From Bacteroidia bacterium (GTDB lineage Bacteria; Bacteroidota; Bacteroidia; Flavobacteriales; Flavobacteriaceae), in NCBI GenBank assembly GCA_030431085.1, contig JAUIJW010000104.1, positions 1-7,895 of the forward strand: a stretch of DNA of 7,895 bases, written 5' to 3'. Each line of letters starts with the position of its first letter. Position 1 is the first letter of the stretch. The translations under genes were made by a program, and so were the position numbers. Positions 6,396 to 7,895 of the stretch are shown piece after piece. The notes under the pieces are model-generated. The model saw only the letters and a program-made list of their open reading frames with translations. It ran no database searches and was not told the origin of the DNA.

Positions 6396-7111
6396 TGTTG
6401 GTTTTACAATTGTTGTTAGCCCATGTAATTGGAGATTTTTTATTACAGCCCCACCAATGGGTATTGCACAAGAGAAAAGATAAGCTCAAGTCGCCGTATT
6501 TCTATGTGCATATATTAATTCATGCCCTTGTATTGTTTATTATATTTCAGTTTCAACTAAAATATTGGTTGGCCATAGTTATCAGTATCATCAGTCATTT
6601 TATCATTGATTATTTCAAATTGTTGTTAGAGAATAAAATAAATGAAAAAGCACTTTTTTTGCTTGATCAAGCGGCTCATATATTAATTATTGGCTGGATT
6701 GTATTAATATACCAAAACATTGAAATCAATTTAGATAATTTATGGAGACCACAGACTTTACTTTTTGTTCTTGCTGTTTTGTGTATCACCACTGTATCTT
6801 CGGTTCTAATGAAAATAATTATGAATAGTTGGTCTATTGAGGAAGATGATTACAGCGATTCTTTAAAGAATGCGGGTAAATACATTGGTATATTAGAGCG
6901 GTTGTTCGTGTTTCTTTTTATCATTTTAAACCAATGGCAAGCGATAGGATTTTTAATAGCAGCAAAATCAGTTTTTAGATTTGGCGATTTGTCTCGATCA
7001 AAAGATAGAAAGCTCACCGAGTATATTCTAATTGGCACATTATTAAGCTTTGGCCTGGCCTTAGCTATAGGATTGGGATATGTGTATTTATCAAAAACAA
7101 TGGCATCTTAA
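6392..7111 (+). CDS. DUF3307 domain multi-pass membrane protein
   Basis: This is an inner-membrane protein of 239 residues and unknown function. About seven hydrophobic segments are visible, near residues 3-18, 38-53, 58-74, 93-108, 121-142, 169-191 and 211-234. The DUF3307 signature is intact in the first half: AHVIGDFLLQ (10-19), H40 and H44, SHFIID (68-73) and LDQAAH (91-96). These regularly placed His and Asp residues in or near the membrane resemble a metal site, but no activity is known. The second half, with NAGKYIGILERLF (160-172) and AAKSVFRFGDLSR (190-202), is the conserved extension typical of the longer bacterial members. The ATG at 6392 overlaps the satD stop by four bases; the ATG of the next codon (6395) is equally possible and makes the protein one residue shorter. 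It shares the satD promoter and operators. I could not find a convincing terminator directly behind it. Confidence 0.9.
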   Translation: MMLVLQLLLAHVIGDFLLQPHQWVLHKRKDKLKSPYFYVHILIHALVLFIIFQFQLKYWLAIVISIISHFIIDYFKLLLENKINEKALFLLDQAAHILIIGWIVLIYQNIEINLDNLWRPQTLLFVLAVLCITTVSSVLMKIIMNSWSIEEDDYSDSLKNAGKYIGILERLFVFLFIILNQWQAIGFLIAAKSVFRFGDLSRSKDRKLTEYILIGTLLSFGLALAIGLGYVYLSKTMAS

Positions 7112-7185
7112 ACCCTATTATCTCTCCTTTTAAGTTTAATAGATATTAATGATGACTGATTCGAAACTTAGTTGAGGTTAAATTT

Positions 7186-7214
7186 ATTTATTGTGTTTTC
7201 TATACACAATAAAT
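7186..7214. repeat. 11-bp perfect inverted repeat upstream of the ThuA-domain gene
   Basis: ATTTATTGTGT (7186-7196) and ACACAATAAAT (7204-7214) are perfect reverse complements around TTTCTAT. Two roles are possible. It may act as a weak, AT-rich terminator of the satD-DUF3307 operon, although no clean T-run follows. Or it may be an operator for the next gene, because it lies just upstream of a TATATTTG box. The 11-bp arms make chance less likely than for the shorter repeat near 3170. Confidence 0.5.
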
Positions 7215-7225
7215 TTATATATTTG
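7191..7225 (+). promoter_or_regulatory. Probable promoter of the ThuA-domain lipoprotein gene
   Basis: TATATTTG (7218-7225) matches the TAnnTTTG -7 consensus exactly. The nearest TTG (7191-7193) is 24 bases upstream, one more than the usual upper limit of 23, so the -33 element is uncertain. Transcription would start near 7231 and leave a leader of about 70 bases before the ATG at 7300. Confidence 0.5.
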
Positions 7226-7299
7226 ATTCCTGTTATTTTTTGAGTGTTGAATTTTTAAAATTTTCCACAAAAAAGCAGTGTTAAACTATATCAATTAAA

Positions 7300-7895
7300 A
7301 TGAAAAAAAACGTATTATTTCTAACTGTCTTTACAATAATTTTTGCGATATCTTGTGTTACGGATAGCCAAAATTCAAAACCTAAAGTATTGGTTTTTTC
7401 TAAAACAATGGGTTATAAACATGCCTCAATACCAGATGGTTTAAAAGCCATTCAAAAATTAGGCATCGAAAACAATTTCGAGGTAGATACCACCTTCAAT
7501 GCTAATTATTTTGTAGATGACTCTCTTAAAAATTATGCAGCTGTAATTTTTTTAAGTACCACAGGTAATGTGCTAAATGCAAAGCAAGAAGCTGCTTTTG
7601 AAAGATATATTCAAGCAGGAGGAGGTTTTGTAGGAGTACACGCTGCTACAGATACAGAATATGATTGGAACTGGTACGGTAAGTTGGTAGGAGGGTATTT
7701 TATTAGCCATCCGGCGGGCACACCAGAAGCGACTTATCACATCAAAGACACTTCGTTTATTGCTACAAATTTCTTTGAAGAAAAAACATGGACTAGAAAG
7801 GATGAACATTATAATTTTAAAAAATTAAATCCAGATGTAAATGTAGTTTTAACCATTGATGAAACAACCTATGAAGGTGGTATAAATGGAGATAA
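7300..7895 (+). CDS. ThuA-domain lipoprotein (partial, C-terminus beyond the window)
   Basis: ThuA-like proteins have a class I glutamine amidotransferase-like fold. The name comes from trehalose utilisation in rhizobia; in Bacteroidota they are usually exported and tied to sugar or glycoside breakdown, with no firmly assigned reaction. The window holds 198 codons. Residues 1-18 are a lipoprotein signal peptide with the lipobox AISC and the lipid-bearing C19. The domain starts at about residue 28 (KPKVLVFSKTMGYKHASIPDG) and shows the family blocks AAVIFLSTTGNVL, GGGFVGVHAATDTEYDW, LVGGYFISHPAGTPE and, at the edge, YEGGINGD. The start is the ATG at 7300, because it gives the signal peptide directly (MKKNVLFLTVF). 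The gene is separated from the DUF3307 gene by 188 bases with its own candidate promoter. The full protein may carry extra C-terminal domains (for example a c-type cytochrome or sugar-binding domain) that cannot be seen here. Confidence 0.9.
   Translation, partial: MKKNVLFLTVFTIIFAISCVTDSQNSKPKVLVFSKTMGYKHASIPDGLKAIQKLGIENNFEVDTTFNANYFVDDSLKNYAAVIFLSTTGNVLNAKQEAAFERYIQAGGGFVGVHAATDTEYDWNWYGKLVGGYFISHPAGTPEATYHIKDTSFIATNFFEEKTWTRKDEHYNFKKLNPDVNVVLTIDETTYEGGINGD

Noticed and set aside
6850..7038. Open frame of 62 codons on the minus strand
   Set aside because: It is antisense to the conserved C-terminal half of the DUF3307 gene and has no recognisable features.
7112..7180. Possible compact terminator right after the DUF3307 gene
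   Set aside because: I found no stem with a following T-run in this stretch; only the AT-rich inverted repeat at 7186-7214 remains as a candidate.
7573..7809. Open frame of 78 codons on the minus strand
   Set aside because: It is antisense to the ThuA-domain gene, whose family motifs are intact; the Cys- and Ser-rich translation is typical of a shadow frame.
1..7895. Mobile elements, CRISPR arrays, tRNA genes or toxin-antitoxin pairs
   Set aside because: I saw no transposase, integrase, spaced direct repeats or cloverleaf. The satD-DUF3307 overlap resembles a two-gene module, but neither protein resembles a toxin or an antitoxin.

Overview
The window looks like chromosomal core sequence from a member of the Bacteroidota, most likely the family Flavobacteriaceae. 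The DNA is clearly AT-rich, start codons lack Shine-Dalgarno sequences, there is an outer-membrane TonB-dependent receptor with a carboxypeptidase-regulatory-like N-terminal domain, and an exact TAnnTTTG promoter -7 element occurs in front of two genes. The order M23 peptidase / small coiled-coil protein / ZapA / RNase Y is, from memory, a familiar flavobacterial arrangement.

Left part, minus strand (1-3109). A secreted M23 (LytM-type) metallopeptidase gene is followed after 6 bases by a TonB-dependent receptor gene. The receptor starts with TTG and runs off the left edge. The pair is probably one transcript dealing with the cell envelope.

Middle part, plus strand (3272-5691). A short coiled-coil protein and the division protein ZapA lie 9 bases apart. 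A 211-base gap follows that is not empty: its two ends form a perfect 10-bp stem closed by a T-run, with three internal hairpins, as expected for a 6S-type RNA. The gene for RNase Y starts only 11 bases after that T-run and ends in a perfect intrinsic terminator.

Right part, plus strand (5692-7895). A two-gene operon encodes a SatD-family protein and a DUF3307 multi-pass membrane protein, with a 4-base overlap. Its promoter is readable (TTG, 20 bases, TATATTTG). Two similar 22-bp palindromes sit on it, one filling the spacer and one over the predicted transcription start, so the operon is probably tightly repressed, plausibly by SatD itself, whose C-terminus is a helix-turn-helix. The SatD N-terminus has the pattern of a nucleotide-cyclase-like palm domain (my inference). 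After a gap holding an 11-bp inverted repeat and another TATATTTG box, a ThuA-domain lipoprotein gene begins and leaves the window on the right.

Most of the window is ordinary housekeeping sequence. The parts most worth a second look are the satD-DUF3307 operon with its tandem operators and the structured RNA between zapA and rny. No mobile element, CRISPR array, tRNA or rRNA gene was seen.
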